Below are positions 7,303-15,326 of a stretch of DNA of 26,381 nt, piece by piece. Location: NCBI GenBank assembly GCA_964651495.1, contig CAZYWP010000031.1:1-26381 (forward strand), in the 5' to 3' direction. Below the pieces are notes generated by a model. The model made no database searches and had not been told where the DNA came from. It saw only the letters and a list, made by a program, of their open reading frames with translations. The DNA comes from CAZNVB01 sp964651495. GTDB lineage: Bacteria > Acidobacteriota > Aminicenantia > Aminicenantales > UBA8522. The number at the start of each line of letters is the position of its first letter. The stretch's first letter is position 1. The position numbers and the translations under genes are program-made.

Positions 7303-9823
7303 GCCGGCCTCCCCCCTTCTCTTCGCCGGAATTACCAAGGAGATGGCGGCAGCGCCTCAGCTTCTCGTCCGGCGGCAGGTCCTCGACCAGCGGAAAAACG
7401 GCATCCCGCATGTCTTTCTCCAGGAGGTTGTCCAGGAGCTCGACGGCGTAGGCGACGGAGTTTTTTGTCCCCGCCCTCAGGTTCTGGTAAACCTTGGCCA
7501 TATCCTCGTGGGAATAGACGAGGCCGAGGAGTTGGAGGATATTCCAGAGCGCGCTTTCCCTGGTCTTTTCCCACCGCAGCACCGTATCCGATTTCTCTAG
7601 GTCGGAATAGGACTTGACGAAATAGCGGCAATAGGCTCTTGTCTCCCGCATGATCTCGGCCTTGATGGCTTCCGGGTCAAAGCGAATCTCGGGATGGCCG
7701 GTCCGGATCCGGTCCAACGCATCGATGACAGCGAAATTCAACCCTTCTTCGCCTTCGGCCAGCTGCCAGCTCAGAAAATCAGCCGCTTCCTGATTGCCGA
7801 TGCGGGCCAAGAGGGAGGCGGCGGACGTTCGCACCTCCGGGTGCTCGCTTTTATCGGCCAGGAAGTCGGCCAGAGTCCCGACAATCCGTCCCCCGAACTT
7901 AAACAGAGCGTCAGCGGCGTCTGCCCTAAGGACAGGATGACGGAGCCGCCAAACCAGGACGGGCACGTCTTCTTTCCGTTGCAGCTGCGCCGCGCTCTGC
8001 ATGGCATACCGGCTGACCTCGATAGATTCGTCTCCGAGAAGGTCGGCGAGCTTCTCTACCAGCGGGGCGTTGGGGTCCATGAGCCCGATGCTCTTGGCGG
8101 CTTCCATCCTGGCGACCTCGTTCCCCGGACCCGAGTCCTGGAGGGACTTGTCCAGGTAGTCTTTCATCACTTCTTGATACACACCCAGGGACACGATTTC
8201 CAGGACTTCTTTCTTCAGAACCTCATCGGGGAGCGAATCATCCAGCTCGGGTCCCAGGCAGGTCTCGCCCTGCTCGATGAGAGTCCCCAAGGAGGCGGCC
8301 CGGACTCCACCCGCCTGGTAGGAGATCAGCTTTTTGACTTCGGGAGTCAGTTGGTCGCGCCGGATCAGGTCGAATAGATGCATGGCATACAGGACAGAGC
8401 TTCTGTTCTTGCTCTCTATGGTATCGAAGACCAGCTTGGCGTAGTCCACATCCAATTTTTTGCCCACCAGATGATCGGCCCGCTCGTATTTCAGCTCCAA
8501 CCTCCCTTTGACCATGTTGTTGTATTCGTGCCTCACGCGCAGGTTGAGGACGATCCAGCCGAATATGCAGATGATGGTGGCCACGCTGATGGACCGGATG
8601 GCCCAGTCCGTCCCCTTCCCGAAAATCGCTATAAGAACCATCAGGACGACCGCGCCCAATCCCTTGGCGAACCTATTGAGAAACATATCGATGAAGATTT
8701 TGGATTTGTACTTCTGTTCAGGTGAGATGGGGATATAAAGGAGCTCGCGGACTGACTGGTTGAGAGAGTAGGCCAAGCTCTTGTCGCTGGCTTTGATCAG
8801 GATGGCCGGGAGGAGGATGGCATAGGCCACCAGCCCGATGCCGGTCGAGCAAAACAGCAAGGCAAGAGGATAGATAAGCAAGGTCAGCCGGATACGGAGC
8901 AGCTGAATGATACGGCTGGTCAGCAGGAGCTGGAGGAGAAAGGCAAAGGCCATCGTGCCGGCGTTGAAAAAGCCGAAAAAGGCGGTCAGATTTTTTTCCC
9001 CTTCCACCACCTGTCTTTTGACGATGCTGTTGAATTGGAAATCGATCAACGTCGAAACCATCCAGGTGGCCAGCATGATTCCGGCGAGGAGCAGCAGGTA
9101 GCGGCTTTGGCGGGTCGTGTTGAAGGCATCCCTGAACCCAACTTTCGCCGCCGGCGCGGATTTCGCCTGGACCTCGGCTTCCGCTTCCTCTTTTTCCGGA
9201 GCAGCCTTCCTCAGGCGCTGCCGGCGAAATATGCCGTAAACGGCCACGATTCCCAGACCGAGTATCCCTGCGGCCAGGAGGAGCAGGTAGTCAAAAAACT
9301 TCGTCTTGGCCAGAGACCCCGCCAGAACGCTGCCGCAAATGGACCCTAGGAGGCCGCCGCTGCCGACGAACCCGATCAGCCGTTTGGCTTCCCGGGGGTT
9401 GAAGATATCGTTGAACAGGATCCAGAACTGGGTCACCAGGACGACGGCGAAAATATTGGCCCAGACCCAGAATACGGTCGGCACCCACTTCCAATCGGTC
9501 CGGAACAGAAGCCAGAAGGCGAAGATATTGGAGAAAAAAAATAACACGCTGGAGCTGATCAGGACATGACGGGGAAGCTTGACCTGCAGGCGGGAGTGGA
9601 GGTTGACGATGAACCCCATGATGACGGCCGTCAGCAGATAGGCCAGAGGGAGCTTTTCATCGCTCAAGCGGTCGAGAAAGCTGGCGTTGCGGAGCGGCTT
9701 GATGATGTAGTAAGGCGCGGTGATCAGGAAAAAATAGCTGAAAAGAAACAGGGAAATCGCCCGCTCGGCGGGCTTGATATCGACGACGCGGGCGGCAATA
9801 GAACGGAGGAAGCGGCTGGCCAC
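7292..9823 (-). CDS. ATP/ADP-translocase-like (NTT/TlcA family) transporter with HEAT-repeat tail, copy 1
   Basis: 843 residues. The membrane half (about 20-430) has KPLR at 42-45, NDIFNPREAKRLIG at 138-151 and SDKSLAYSLNQSVRELLYIP at 346-365, matching conserved NTT stretches. A charged, alanine-rich loop (about 203-228) separates the two six-helix bundles. The tail (about 440-843) is soluble, with HEAT-like helical pairs at roughly 480-740. The start is GTG 9823 with only a weak ribosome site; it lies 40 bases after the STAS gene. Classic NTT proteins lack such tails, so the tail may sense or dock a partner, for example the STAS or PP2C products of the same operon. That idea is inference, and the transported substrate is not shown by sequence. 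Confidence 0.85.
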   Translation of the reverse strand: MASRFLRSIAARVVDIKPAERAISLFLFSYFFLITAPYYIIKPLRNASFLDRLSDEKLPLAYLLTAVIMGFIVNLHSRLQVKLPRHVLISSSVLFFFSNIFAFWLLFRTDWKWVPTVFWVWANIFAVVLVTQFWILFNDIFNPREAKRLIGFVGSGGLLGSICGSVLAGSLAKTKFFDYLLLLAAGILGLGIVAVYGIFRRQRLRKAAPEKEEAEAEVQAKSAPAAKVGFRDAFNTTRQSRYLLLLAGIMLATWMVSTLIDFQFNSIVKRQVVEGEKNLTAFFGFFNAGTMAFAFLLQLLLTSRIIQLLRIRLTLLIYPLALLFCSTGIGLVAYAILLPAILIKASDKSLAYSLNQSVRELLYIPISPEQKYKSKIFIDMFLNRFAKGLGAVVLMVLIAIFGKGTDWAIRSISVATIICIFGWIVLNLRVRHEYNNMVKGRLELKYERADHLVGKKLDVDYAKLVFDTIESKNRSSVLYAMHLFDLIRRDQLTPEVKKLISYQAGGVRAASLGTLIEQGETCLGPELDDSLPDEVLKKEVLEIVSLGVYQEVMKDYLDKSLQDSGPGNEVARMEAAKSIGLMDPNAPLVEKLADLLGDESIEVSRYAMQSAAQLQRKEDVPVLVWRLRHPVLRADAADALFKFGGRIVGTLADFLADKSEHPEVRTSAASLLARIGNQEAADFLSWQLAEGEEGLNFAVIDALDRIRTGHPEIRFDPEAIKAEIMRETRAYCRYFVKSYSDLEKSDTVLRWEKTRESALWNILQLLGLVYSHEDMAKVYQNLRAGTKNSVAYAVELLDNLLEKDMRDAVFPLVEDLPPDEKLRRCRHLLGNSGEEKGGGRHDE

Positions 9824-9863
9824 GGAATGACTCAGGCTAAAATCGCTCCCTCAAGATCAATTC

Positions 9864-10205
9864 CTAAAAAAAGCTTTTCAGGGCCGCTTCCTCGTCCTCG
9901 AAAATCTCCAGGACCTTGGTCAGCATGGTGACCTGAAAAATGAGGAAGAGCTTCTTGGAGATGCGGATGAGTTTCAGCTTTCCTCCCAGGTTGTGGGTCG
10001 AGATGTAGCTCGCCAGGATCTCGCCCACCCCGAAGCTGTCGATAAACTCGACCCGCTCGAAATTGAGGAGGACGTTGCGCCGGCCGCCGTCCAACTGGTC
10101 CTTGACCAGCTGGTGAAGGGTGACGTCGGTGATGTCGGACCGCCTGATCTCGCCCTCGATATCGAAGATCACCACATCGTCCTTGAAGCGTGGGTTGATT
10201 TTCAT
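9864..10205 (-). CDS. STAS-domain anti-anti-sigma-like protein (SpoIIAA/RsbV type)
   Basis: This 113-residue single-domain protein has the STAS pattern: a first strand (VVIFDIEGEIRRSD), then VLLNFERVEFIDSFGVGEIL, where Ser57 is at the position phosphorylated by RsbW-type kinases, and a last segment resembling LTKVLEIFEDEEAALKSF. In known partner switches the unphosphorylated STAS protein binds an anti-sigma kinase. The operon encodes a matching PP2C phosphatase and the window has an RsbW-like ATPase at 19674. ATG 10205 has GAGGAG at close spacing. It is the first gene behind the promoter at 10271-10299 and is divergent from rpoD. It could instead regulate a non-sigma target such as the transporters it is co-transcribed with. 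Confidence 0.9.
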   Translation of the reverse strand: MKINPRFKDDVVIFDIEGEIRRSDITDVTLHQLVKDQLDGGRRNVLLNFERVEFIDSFGVGEILASYISTHNLGGKLKLIRISKKLFLIFQVTMLTKVLEIFEDEEAALKSFF

Positions 10206-10270
10206 GTTCTCCTCGTCTTTCCGACGCCAGGGGTCCAGCGCCAGGCAACCTCTGCGTCCGGTCTGAAGTT

Positions 10271-10299
10271 ATTATTAGTAGAAAAGGGCCTAAAGTCAA
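10271..10299 (-). promoter_or_regulatory. Sigma-70 type promoter for the STAS-transporter operon
   Basis: On the minus strand TTGACT (10299-10294) is followed after 16 bases by TAATAA (10277-10272), or after 17 by AATAAT. The predicted start would give a leader of about 60 bases before the STAS ATG at 10205. No other good match was seen in the 169-base region shared with rpoD. Confidence 0.55.
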
Positions 10300-10374
10300 T
10301 AAGACAGGCCGATTTCATTGCCATTTGCATTTCAGCTCGAATTTTGCGAAAATAACGCCAAGTCGGGATAACCG

Positions 10375-11922
10375 TTGACTGCAAAAAGAAAATATCCGCC
10401 TTTTGATCTCAAGGACGAGATCCTGCGCGAAACGCTTGATTTCTGGGACAATTTCGAAAACCTGGCCAAGCTCTTCAAGGACGGATCCAGATACCTGGCC
10501 AAACAGCCGGGCCAGACCGGAGGCATCCTGCTCCCCGATGCCGGAGAGGCGACCAGCGACCCGGTCAAGCTGTACTTGAGGGATATGGGCAGCATTTCCC
10601 TCCTCACCAGGGAAGGGGAGATCGGCCTGGCCAGACAGATCGAACGGGGCGAAAAGGCCATCATCAAAGCCCTCTCCAAGACTCGCCTGACGGCCGGCGA
10701 AATCTTCGCCCTGGAAGAAAAGATCAGGGAGAACACAGCCGAGCTCCAGGAAGTCTTCGACTGCGGCGAAGAAATCGACGAGGAAACGCTGGAGCGTAAA
10801 AGAAGATCGCTGTTGAAAGCCTTCAAGAACATCCGGGATTCCTATTCCCGGCTGGAAAAAACCCCCGCCCTGAAAAAGTACGCCTTCGCCCGAGGACGCC
10901 TGGTCATCCGCCTGATTCATCTCGTCCACGAGCTGCACATCTGGCCTTCCCGCCTGGAAAAGATCATCGAGACCATACGGACGCGTTTCCAGGCGTTCTG
11001 CGAGCTGGCCGAGGCCAGGGAAGAGCTGGAACAAGCCCTGCGCCGAACCAAAGCCGCCGACCGGCGGGCGGACCTCCGCCGGAAGATCGCCGAGATCAAG
11101 AAAATCCTGAAAAAAGGCCACGAGGAGACGGGCATTACCTGCGAGCAGGCGGGCGCCATCCTGCGCGAGATCAGCCGGGGAAAGCAGCTAGGCGACCGGG
11201 CCAAAAAGGAGCTGGTCGAGGCCAACCTGAGGCTGGTCGTCTCGATCGCCAAAAAATACACCCACCGCGGCCTGGGCTTTCTCGACCTGATCCAGGAGGG
11301 GAACATCGGCCTGATGCGGGCGGTGGAAAAATTCGATTACCGGAGAGGCTACAAGTTCTCGACCTACGCGACGTGGTGGATCAAACAAGCCATCACCCGC
11401 TCCATCGCCGACCAGGCCAGGACCATCCGCATCCCCGTGCACATGGTCGAGACGATCAACCGGCTGAAGAAAATCACCCAGAACTTCGTCCAGGACCGGG
11501 GCCGCGAACCGACTCACGAGGAGATCGCCAGGAAGATGGCGCTGTCCGTGGTCAAAGTCCGGGAGATCATCAAGGCCGCCCAGGAATCGGTCTCCCTGGA
11601 CGCGCCCGTGGGGGACGAGGACGACAGCCGGCTGGGGGAATTCATCGAAGACAAGACCAGCCCCTCCCCCGAGGAAGCCGTGATTCACAGCAACCTGCGT
11701 GAGCAGATCGAGCGCGCCCTGGACAGCCTCACCGAGAGAGAGGGCGAAGTCCTGAAGCTGCGGTTCGGCCTGATGGACGGGAAAGAACATACCTTGGAGG
11801 AAGTGGGGGAAGTCTTCAAGGTCACCCGCGAGCGCATCCGCCAGATTGAGGCGAAAGCCCTCCGGAAACTGGAGAGCTACAGCAAGAGCGGAAAATTGCG
11901 TTCGTTCCTGGCTGCGCCCTGA
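10375..11922 (+). CDS. rpoD: RNA polymerase primary sigma factor (sigma-70, RpoD/SigA)
   Basis: 515 residues with all main regions. Region 1.2 spans about 61-95 (DPVKLYLRDMGSISLLTREGE). A charged non-conserved insert covers about 96-270. Region 2 spans about 278-350, including ANLRLVVSIAKKY, FLDLIQEGNIGLMRAVEKF and YATWWIKQAITRSI. Region 3 runs from 356, and region 4 spans about 448-505 with the helix-turn-helix HTLEEVGEVFKVTRERIRQIEAKAL. The long insert and near-perfect 2.4 and 4.2 motifs mark a housekeeping factor rather than an alternative one. Only about 60 residues precede region 1.2, so region 1.1 is short or absent. The start is TTG 10375, with an in-frame TAA two codons upstream and no good ribosome site, so the true start is uncertain. 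The gene is monocistronic here, without the usual dnaG neighbour. Confidence 0.95.
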   Translation: MTAKRKYPPFDLKDEILRETLDFWDNFENLAKLFKDGSRYLAKQPGQTGGILLPDAGEATSDPVKLYLRDMGSISLLTREGEIGLARQIERGEKAIIKALSKTRLTAGEIFALEEKIRENTAELQEVFDCGEEIDEETLERKRRSLLKAFKNIRDSYSRLEKTPALKKYAFARGRLVIRLIHLVHELHIWPSRLEKIIETIRTRFQAFCELAEAREELEQALRRTKAADRRADLRRKIAEIKKILKKGHEETGITCEQAGAILREISRGKQLGDRAKKELVEANLRLVVSIAKKYTHRGLGFLDLIQEGNIGLMRAVEKFDYRRGYKFSTYATWWIKQAITRSIADQARTIRIPVHMVETINRLKKITQNFVQDRGREPTHEEIARKMALSVVKVREIIKAAQESVSLDAPVGDEDDSRLGEFIEDKTSPSPEEAVIHSNLREQIERALDSLTEREGEVLKLRFGLMDGKEHTLEEVGEVFKVTRERIRQIEAKALRKLESYSKSGKLRSFLAAP

Positions 11923-11946
11923 CCGGGCGGCGCAACGGCCGGTCCC

Positions 11947-12702
11947 CTATTCTTTGCTTCTCATATAAACGTTGGTGGCCCCGCTTTCCTCACGAAATTT
12001 GAGCTCAAAAAGGCTGGAAAAGCTTTTAATGAGCTGGGACAATTGCTTGAATCCGTAGGTGCGCGGGTCGAAGCTGGGGTCCAGTTGATGGAGGTAAAAG
12101 CCGAGGGTTCCCAGGTTGGCCCAGCCGTCCTCCTGGACGGCCATCTCGTAGGCTCCCCTGAGCAGGGGTAGGGGGTCCAGGTCGCGAGGTTTCTCCTCCT
12201 TGGGCGGCGGCATCTTGGCCTCTCCCCTCCTCCTCGAAACCGGCGGTCTTGGGGCCAGGTTCTCGGTAAAAATATAAATATTGCAGGCGTTGACAAACGC
12301 CTTGGGCGTCGATTTCTTGCCGATCCCCATCACCAGAATTCCGTGTTCGCGGATACGGGTGGCCAGCCGGGTGTAGTCGCTGTCGCTCGAGACCAGACAG
12401 AATCCGCCAACCTGGTGGCCGTGGAGGATGTCCATGGCATCGATGATCATGGCGCTGTCGGTTGAATTCTTGCCGATGGTGTAGCGGAATTGCTGGATGG
12501 GCTGAATGGCATAGTTGTTCAGGACATTTTTCCAGCCGGACATGCTGGCCGTGGTCCAATCCCCGTACACCCGGCGGATGGTGATCGAGCCGTACTTGGC
12601 GGTTTCGGTGAGGATCCCTCCGATCAGCGAAGGCTGGGCATTATCACCGTCGATGAGCAGGGCGATTTTAATGACGTGGCTGTCGGCGATTTGCTCTACC
12701 AT
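11947..12702 (-). CDS. NYN-domain (LabA/DUF88-like) putative ribonuclease with C-terminal OST-HTH/LOTUS domain
   Basis: 251 residues. The NYN/PIN-like domain (about 10-148) has acidic residues at the expected places: Asp18 and Asp20 in LLIDGDNA, Asp82 in NSTDSAMIIDAMD, and Asp107/Asp109 in SSDSDYTRLA, which would bind metal for RNA cleavage. A basic, proline-rich linker (150-175) leads to a LOTUS/OST-HTH domain (about 178-249), recognised by LLRGAYEMAVQEDGWANLGTLG and YGFKQLSQLIKS, a fold that binds RNA. Start ATG 12702 has AAAGAGGTG in front and a strong promoter upstream. The architecture is widespread in bacteria; its RNA targets are unknown. It converges with rpoD with 24 bases between. 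Confidence 0.88.
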   Translation of the reverse strand: MVEQIADSHVIKIALLIDGDNAQPSLIGGILTETAKYGSITIRRVYGDWTTASMSGWKNVLNNYAIQPIQQFRYTIGKNSTDSAMIIDAMDILHGHQVGGFCLVSSDSDYTRLATRIREHGILVMGIGKKSTPKAFVNACNIYIFTENLAPRPPVSRRRGEAKMPPPKEEKPRDLDPLPLLRGAYEMAVQEDGWANLGTLGFYLHQLDPSFDPRTYGFKQLSQLIKSFSSLFELKFREESGATNVYMRSKE

Positions 12703-12745
12703 GATGACACCTCTTTTCTAGCAGGCCTGATTCATGCCGGCCATA

Positions 12746-12774
12746 AGTATAATGGACGAGCGCTCTGGGCACAA
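12746..12774 (-). promoter_or_regulatory. Sigma-70 promoter for the NYN-LOTUS gene
   Basis: Minus-strand TTGTGC (12774-12769), a 17-base spacer, then TATACT (12751-12746). The predicted start near 12739 gives a leader of about 37 bases to ATG 12702. Confidence 0.6.
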
Positions 12775-12817
12775 GACACCGAAGGCGGAAGAAAAGCTAA
12801 TTTTCCGGGTTTATTTG

Positions 12818-12838
12818 AAAAAAAGAGCCGCTCAGGCT
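12818..12838 (-). terminator. Possible intrinsic terminator of the ABM-fold gene
   Basis: On the minus strand AGCC-TGAGC-GGCT is followed by CTTTTTTT. The stem is only 4 GC-rich pairs and overlaps the stop codon of the gene, but the seven-T tract is the only such run placed right after a gene end in the window. Confidence 0.4.
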
Positions 12839-13125
12839 TTGACGGCAACCTCGTAACCCTCCCGAATGGGGTTGGTCACCAACAGATGGACGAATTTGAG
12901 AATCTGCTCCTGGTAATAGAGGCTGTGCTCATTGGCCAGCGCATCCTCTTCGCTCTTCCAGAAAGTGACAGCCATAGACTTGCCAGTGGGACGGTCGACC
13001 AACAGATAGGTCGCTACAAATCCTTTTTGCGACCTGGCGGCGGGGACTACGCTCTTTTTGTAGATCGCGATGCCTTCGTCGACGCTCTCCGGTTTGACAT
13101 TGAGGGTGGTCATTCGGACGAACAT
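12832..13125 (-). CDS. Antibiotic-biosynthesis-monooxygenase (ABM) fold protein
   Basis: A small dimeric alpha/beta-barrel protein of 97 residues. Typical features are MFVRMTTLNVKPESVDEGIAIYKKSVVPAARSQKGF at the front in spaced form (a strand, then a helix, then the QKGF turn), and VTFWKSEEDALAN in the middle. I chose ATG 13125, the 16th codon of the longest frame, because AAAAAGGAGGG lies about 7 bases before it. Relatives include quinol monooxygenases and haem-degrading or merely structural proteins, so no reaction can be assigned. It has its own promoter, divergent from the phosphatase operon. Confidence 0.8.
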   Translation of the reverse strand: MFVRMTTLNVKPESVDEGIAIYKKSVVPAARSQKGFVATYLLVDRPTGKSMAVTFWKSEEDALANEHSLYYQEQILKFVHLLVTNPIREGYEVAVKA

Positions 13126-13202
13126 GGCGCTTCCCTCCTTTTTACTTATCTTCCGAGGTTTTTCCGGCATCTCAGATACTCTGTCCCTCTCGACTCGATC
13201 TA

Positions 13203-13231
13203 AGAGTATCAGTTTCTTTTCCTGGTGTCAA
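13203..13231 (-). promoter_or_regulatory. Sigma-70 promoter for the ABM-fold gene
   Basis: Minus-strand TTGACA (13231-13226), exactly 17 bases, then TACTCT (13208-13203). It lies back to back with the plus-strand promoter at 13265-13292; the two -35 boxes are 33 bases apart. Confidence 0.6.
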
Positions 13232-13264
13232 ATTCAAATTGTGGCCGATGGGTTCGGGTCCGGC

Positions 13265-13292
13265 TTGACATCTGTGGCGATTAATTTAGTAT
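13265..13292 (+). promoter_or_regulatory. Sigma-70 promoter for the phosphatase-kinase-transporter operon
   Basis: A perfect TTGACA (13265-13270), a 16-base spacer, then TAGTAT (13287-13292). The predicted start near 13299 leaves a leader of about 28 bases before the GTG start at 13327. Confidence 0.65.
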
Positions 13293-13326
13293 AAAAGGAG
13301 ATAAAAAGCCCGCGAAACCAGGAAAA

Positions 13327-14433
13327 GTGAGCAAAGTGAGCCCCTTCCTCCCGGCCGGAGCGCCTCGAAGGAAAGGCCGTCTGGCAAGACCTTTTCCGGT
13401 TTTTTTTCTGCTAGTCCTCTTGACGTCCTGCCTGGGGCCGTATCTTGCGGCCGGGGTTCGTTATGCCTGGACAGGCGTCGAGCGCATCGTCGCCATCGGC
13501 GACCTGCACGGCGACTACGATAATTTCGTTAAGATATTGACCGAAATTCCGGTCGTCGACCAAGGCTTGCACTGGGCGGCAGGCAACACTCATTTGGTCC
13601 AGATGGGTGACATCATGGACCGGGGGCCGGATGCCAAGAATATCCTGGACCTCCTGATGAAGCTGGAGAAGGAAGCGGAAAAGGCGGGCGGAAAGGTCCA
13701 TGTTCTGCTCGGCAACCACGAAGAAATGAACATTACCGGGATTGTCTTCCGCTACCCCGAATACCTGCACCCGGAGCAATTCAAGTCTTTTCTTCCCGAC
13801 GGTTACCGAAGAAAAAAAGAGGAAATCCTGCAAAAAGCCATCATTGAAATGCGGATGAAGCGGGAAACGAAAACCTCCGAGGAAAAGTACTACAACGAAT
13901 TCTGGTCCAGCCTTAGGGACGACGAGAGGGCGCAGCATGAGTACCTCGTCAATTTCAACAGCAAATACGGTTCCTGGCTGCTCAAGCAGAATGCCGCCAT
14001 CAAGATCAATGACACGGTCTTCGTGCACGGCGGGATCAGCGAAAAATACTCCCTCATGGGGATCGAAAAAATCAATTCCACCCTCCGTGTGGAGCTGGCC
14101 GATCTCAGACGGGCGGGGGAGCGCAATGAGCCGCAGATGATCGCTCGACCCGAAATCGCCTACCAGGGCGAAGGACCACTCTGGTACCGATACCTGGCAA
14201 TCGTCCCCGAGGCGGACATGGCGGCGGAAGTCGACCGGATTCTGCAAAATCTCGGTGCCGCCAGGATGGTCATCGCTCATACCCCAAAGATCCCCAGCGA
14301 AGCGGAAATGAAGCGGTTCGGCGGGAAGGTCTGGATCATCGATACCGGCATCGCCACCGTCTACGGGGGAAGGTTAAGCGCCCTGATCATTCAAAACGGC
14401 GAACCCTTAATCTGGAGAACGGCCAATGAATAG
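13327..14433 (+). CDS. Exported Shewanella-like (Shelph) PPP-family phosphatase, probable lipoprotein
   Basis: 368 residues. A basic N-terminus and hydrophobic stretch end in LLTSC (Cys35), a good lipobox. The metallophosphoesterase core has GDLHGD (Asp59, His61), GDIMDRG (Asp95, Asp98, Arg99), GNHEE (Asn130, His131), VHGG (His234) and AHTP (His318), followed by DTG. This motif series and spacing fit the Shelph branch of PPP phosphatases, whose studied members act on phosphoproteins. The catalytic domain would sit outside the inner membrane. The start is GTG 13327 with AGGA 4 bases ahead; GTG 13336 is an alternative. The next gene, an exported kinase-like protein, follows 12 bases after the stop, so the pair may set and remove phosphate on extracytoplasmic proteins. 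Substrate unknown. Confidence 0.88.
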   Translation: MSKVSPFLPAGAPRRKGRLARPFPVFFLLVLLTSCLGPYLAAGVRYAWTGVERIVAIGDLHGDYDNFVKILTEIPVVDQGLHWAAGNTHLVQMGDIMDRGPDAKNILDLLMKLEKEAEKAGGKVHVLLGNHEEMNITGIVFRYPEYLHPEQFKSFLPDGYRRKKEEILQKAIIEMRMKRETKTSEEKYYNEFWSSLRDDERAQHEYLVNFNSKYGSWLLKQNAAIKINDTVFVHGGISEKYSLMGIEKINSTLRVELADLRRAGERNEPQMIARPEIAYQGEGPLWYRYLAIVPEADMAAEVDRILQNLGAARMVIAHTPKIPSEAEMKRFGGKVWIIDTGIATVYGGRLSALIIQNGEPLIWRTANE

Positions 14434-14445
14434 GGGAGAATTGTT

Positions 14446-15291
14446 ATGAAGTCAGCCAATATTGTAATCAAACTGACATTGATTTCCTGGGTTAGCGGTA
14501 TGCTGACAGTAGCCTGCATCAGAAGCCCGAAACCGTCGGTCCCGGCTGCCGGGAAATCACCGACAGGCCAGACCACGGCCGCAATGACGAGCGAACAGAT
14601 CATCTGGGAGGCCTTTCTCAAAAATGCCAGGGTCGTCTCGGTCACCAAGGAAAAAGCAGGGGGAAGGACGAAGCCGTGGATCGTGCTGCTGGATGACGGC
14701 AAGATGAAGCACCGCGCCTTTTTCAAACACATCGATTTCCGGAGGCCCCGGCCCGCTCCCGACAGCTATAAATATGAGGTCGCCGCTTACGAGCTGACGA
14801 AGTTGCTTCAGGTGGAGATCGTGCCGCCCCTCGTGGAAAGGGAAATCGAGGGCACGAAAGGCTCGCTTCAAATGTATCTCGAAAACTACGTCAGCGAGCG
14901 GGAACGGCAGAGAAAAAAATTAGAGCCCCCGGACGCCGCAGCGCATTCCAGGGCTCTGGAAGGGTTGAAGGTTTTCGAGAGCCTGGTTTACGATGAGTGC
15001 GGCGACCTGGATGACTCCTGGATTCATGAGCAGGATTGGCGGGTCTGCCGGGTGGATTTTTCCGAGGCCTTCTTCCCGTCCGTGGAACTTCCTAAGGGCT
15101 GCCCGATTAGCGTATGCTCGAGGAAGCTTTACGAAGGCCTGCTTAAATTGGAGGACGGAGCCATAGCCTCGAGCCTGACGAAATATCTGAGCAAAGTAGA
15201 AATCGACGCCCTTCTCCTCAGGAAAAAGCTGATTCTCGGCCGGATCAAGGCGTTGATCGCCGAAAAGGGCGAAGAGGCTGTGCTTTTTTAA
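14446..15291 (+). CDS. Exported Fam20-like kinase-fold protein, copy 1, probably catalytically degenerate
   Basis: 281 residues. An N-terminal hydrophobic stretch ending near TVAC (Cys24) suggests export, perhaps as a lipoprotein. It aligns with the two later paralogues: a WEAFL segment (54-58), RAFFKH with Lys94 (compare ALFKP of Fam20C), YKYEVAAYELTKLLQVEIVPP (108-128), the HEQDWR segment (194-199) and DFSEAF with Asp204. The catalytic loop is not kept: where copy 3 has GNEDRHQNN, this protein has a YDECGDLDD stretch. The helix glutamate (Glu111) and metal-site Asp204 remain. It may therefore be a pseudokinase or an activator, as Fam20A is for Fam20C. ATG 14446 has GGGGAG 9 bases ahead. It lies between the exported phosphatase and an NTT-type transporter in one operon. 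Fold assignment rests on motifs read by eye. Confidence 0.65.
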   Translation: MKSANIVIKLTLISWVSGMLTVACIRSPKPSVPAAGKSPTGQTTAAMTSEQIIWEAFLKNARVVSVTKEKAGGRTKPWIVLLDDGKMKHRAFFKHIDFRRPRPAPDSYKYEVAAYELTKLLQVEIVPPLVEREIEGTKGSLQMYLENYVSERERQRKKLEPPDAAAHSRALEGLKVFESLVYDECGDLDDSWIHEQDWRVCRVDFSEAFFPSVELPKGCPISVCSRKLYEGLLKLEDGAIASSLTKYLSKVEIDALLLRKKLILGRIKALIAEKGEEAVLF

Positions 15292-15326
15292 AAACGGCCG
15301 TTCTATGACCGAAGAAGGGAGGGACC

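Noticed and set aside
7303..7338. An upstream ATG start for the second NTT-HEAT gene
   Set aside because: The strong AGAAGGGGGGAGG site lies downstream of it and fits ATG 7302.
10315..11121. A 268-codon minus-strand open frame opposite rpoD
   Set aside because: It is fully antisense to the strongly recognised sigma factor and lacks a ribosome site or known domain.
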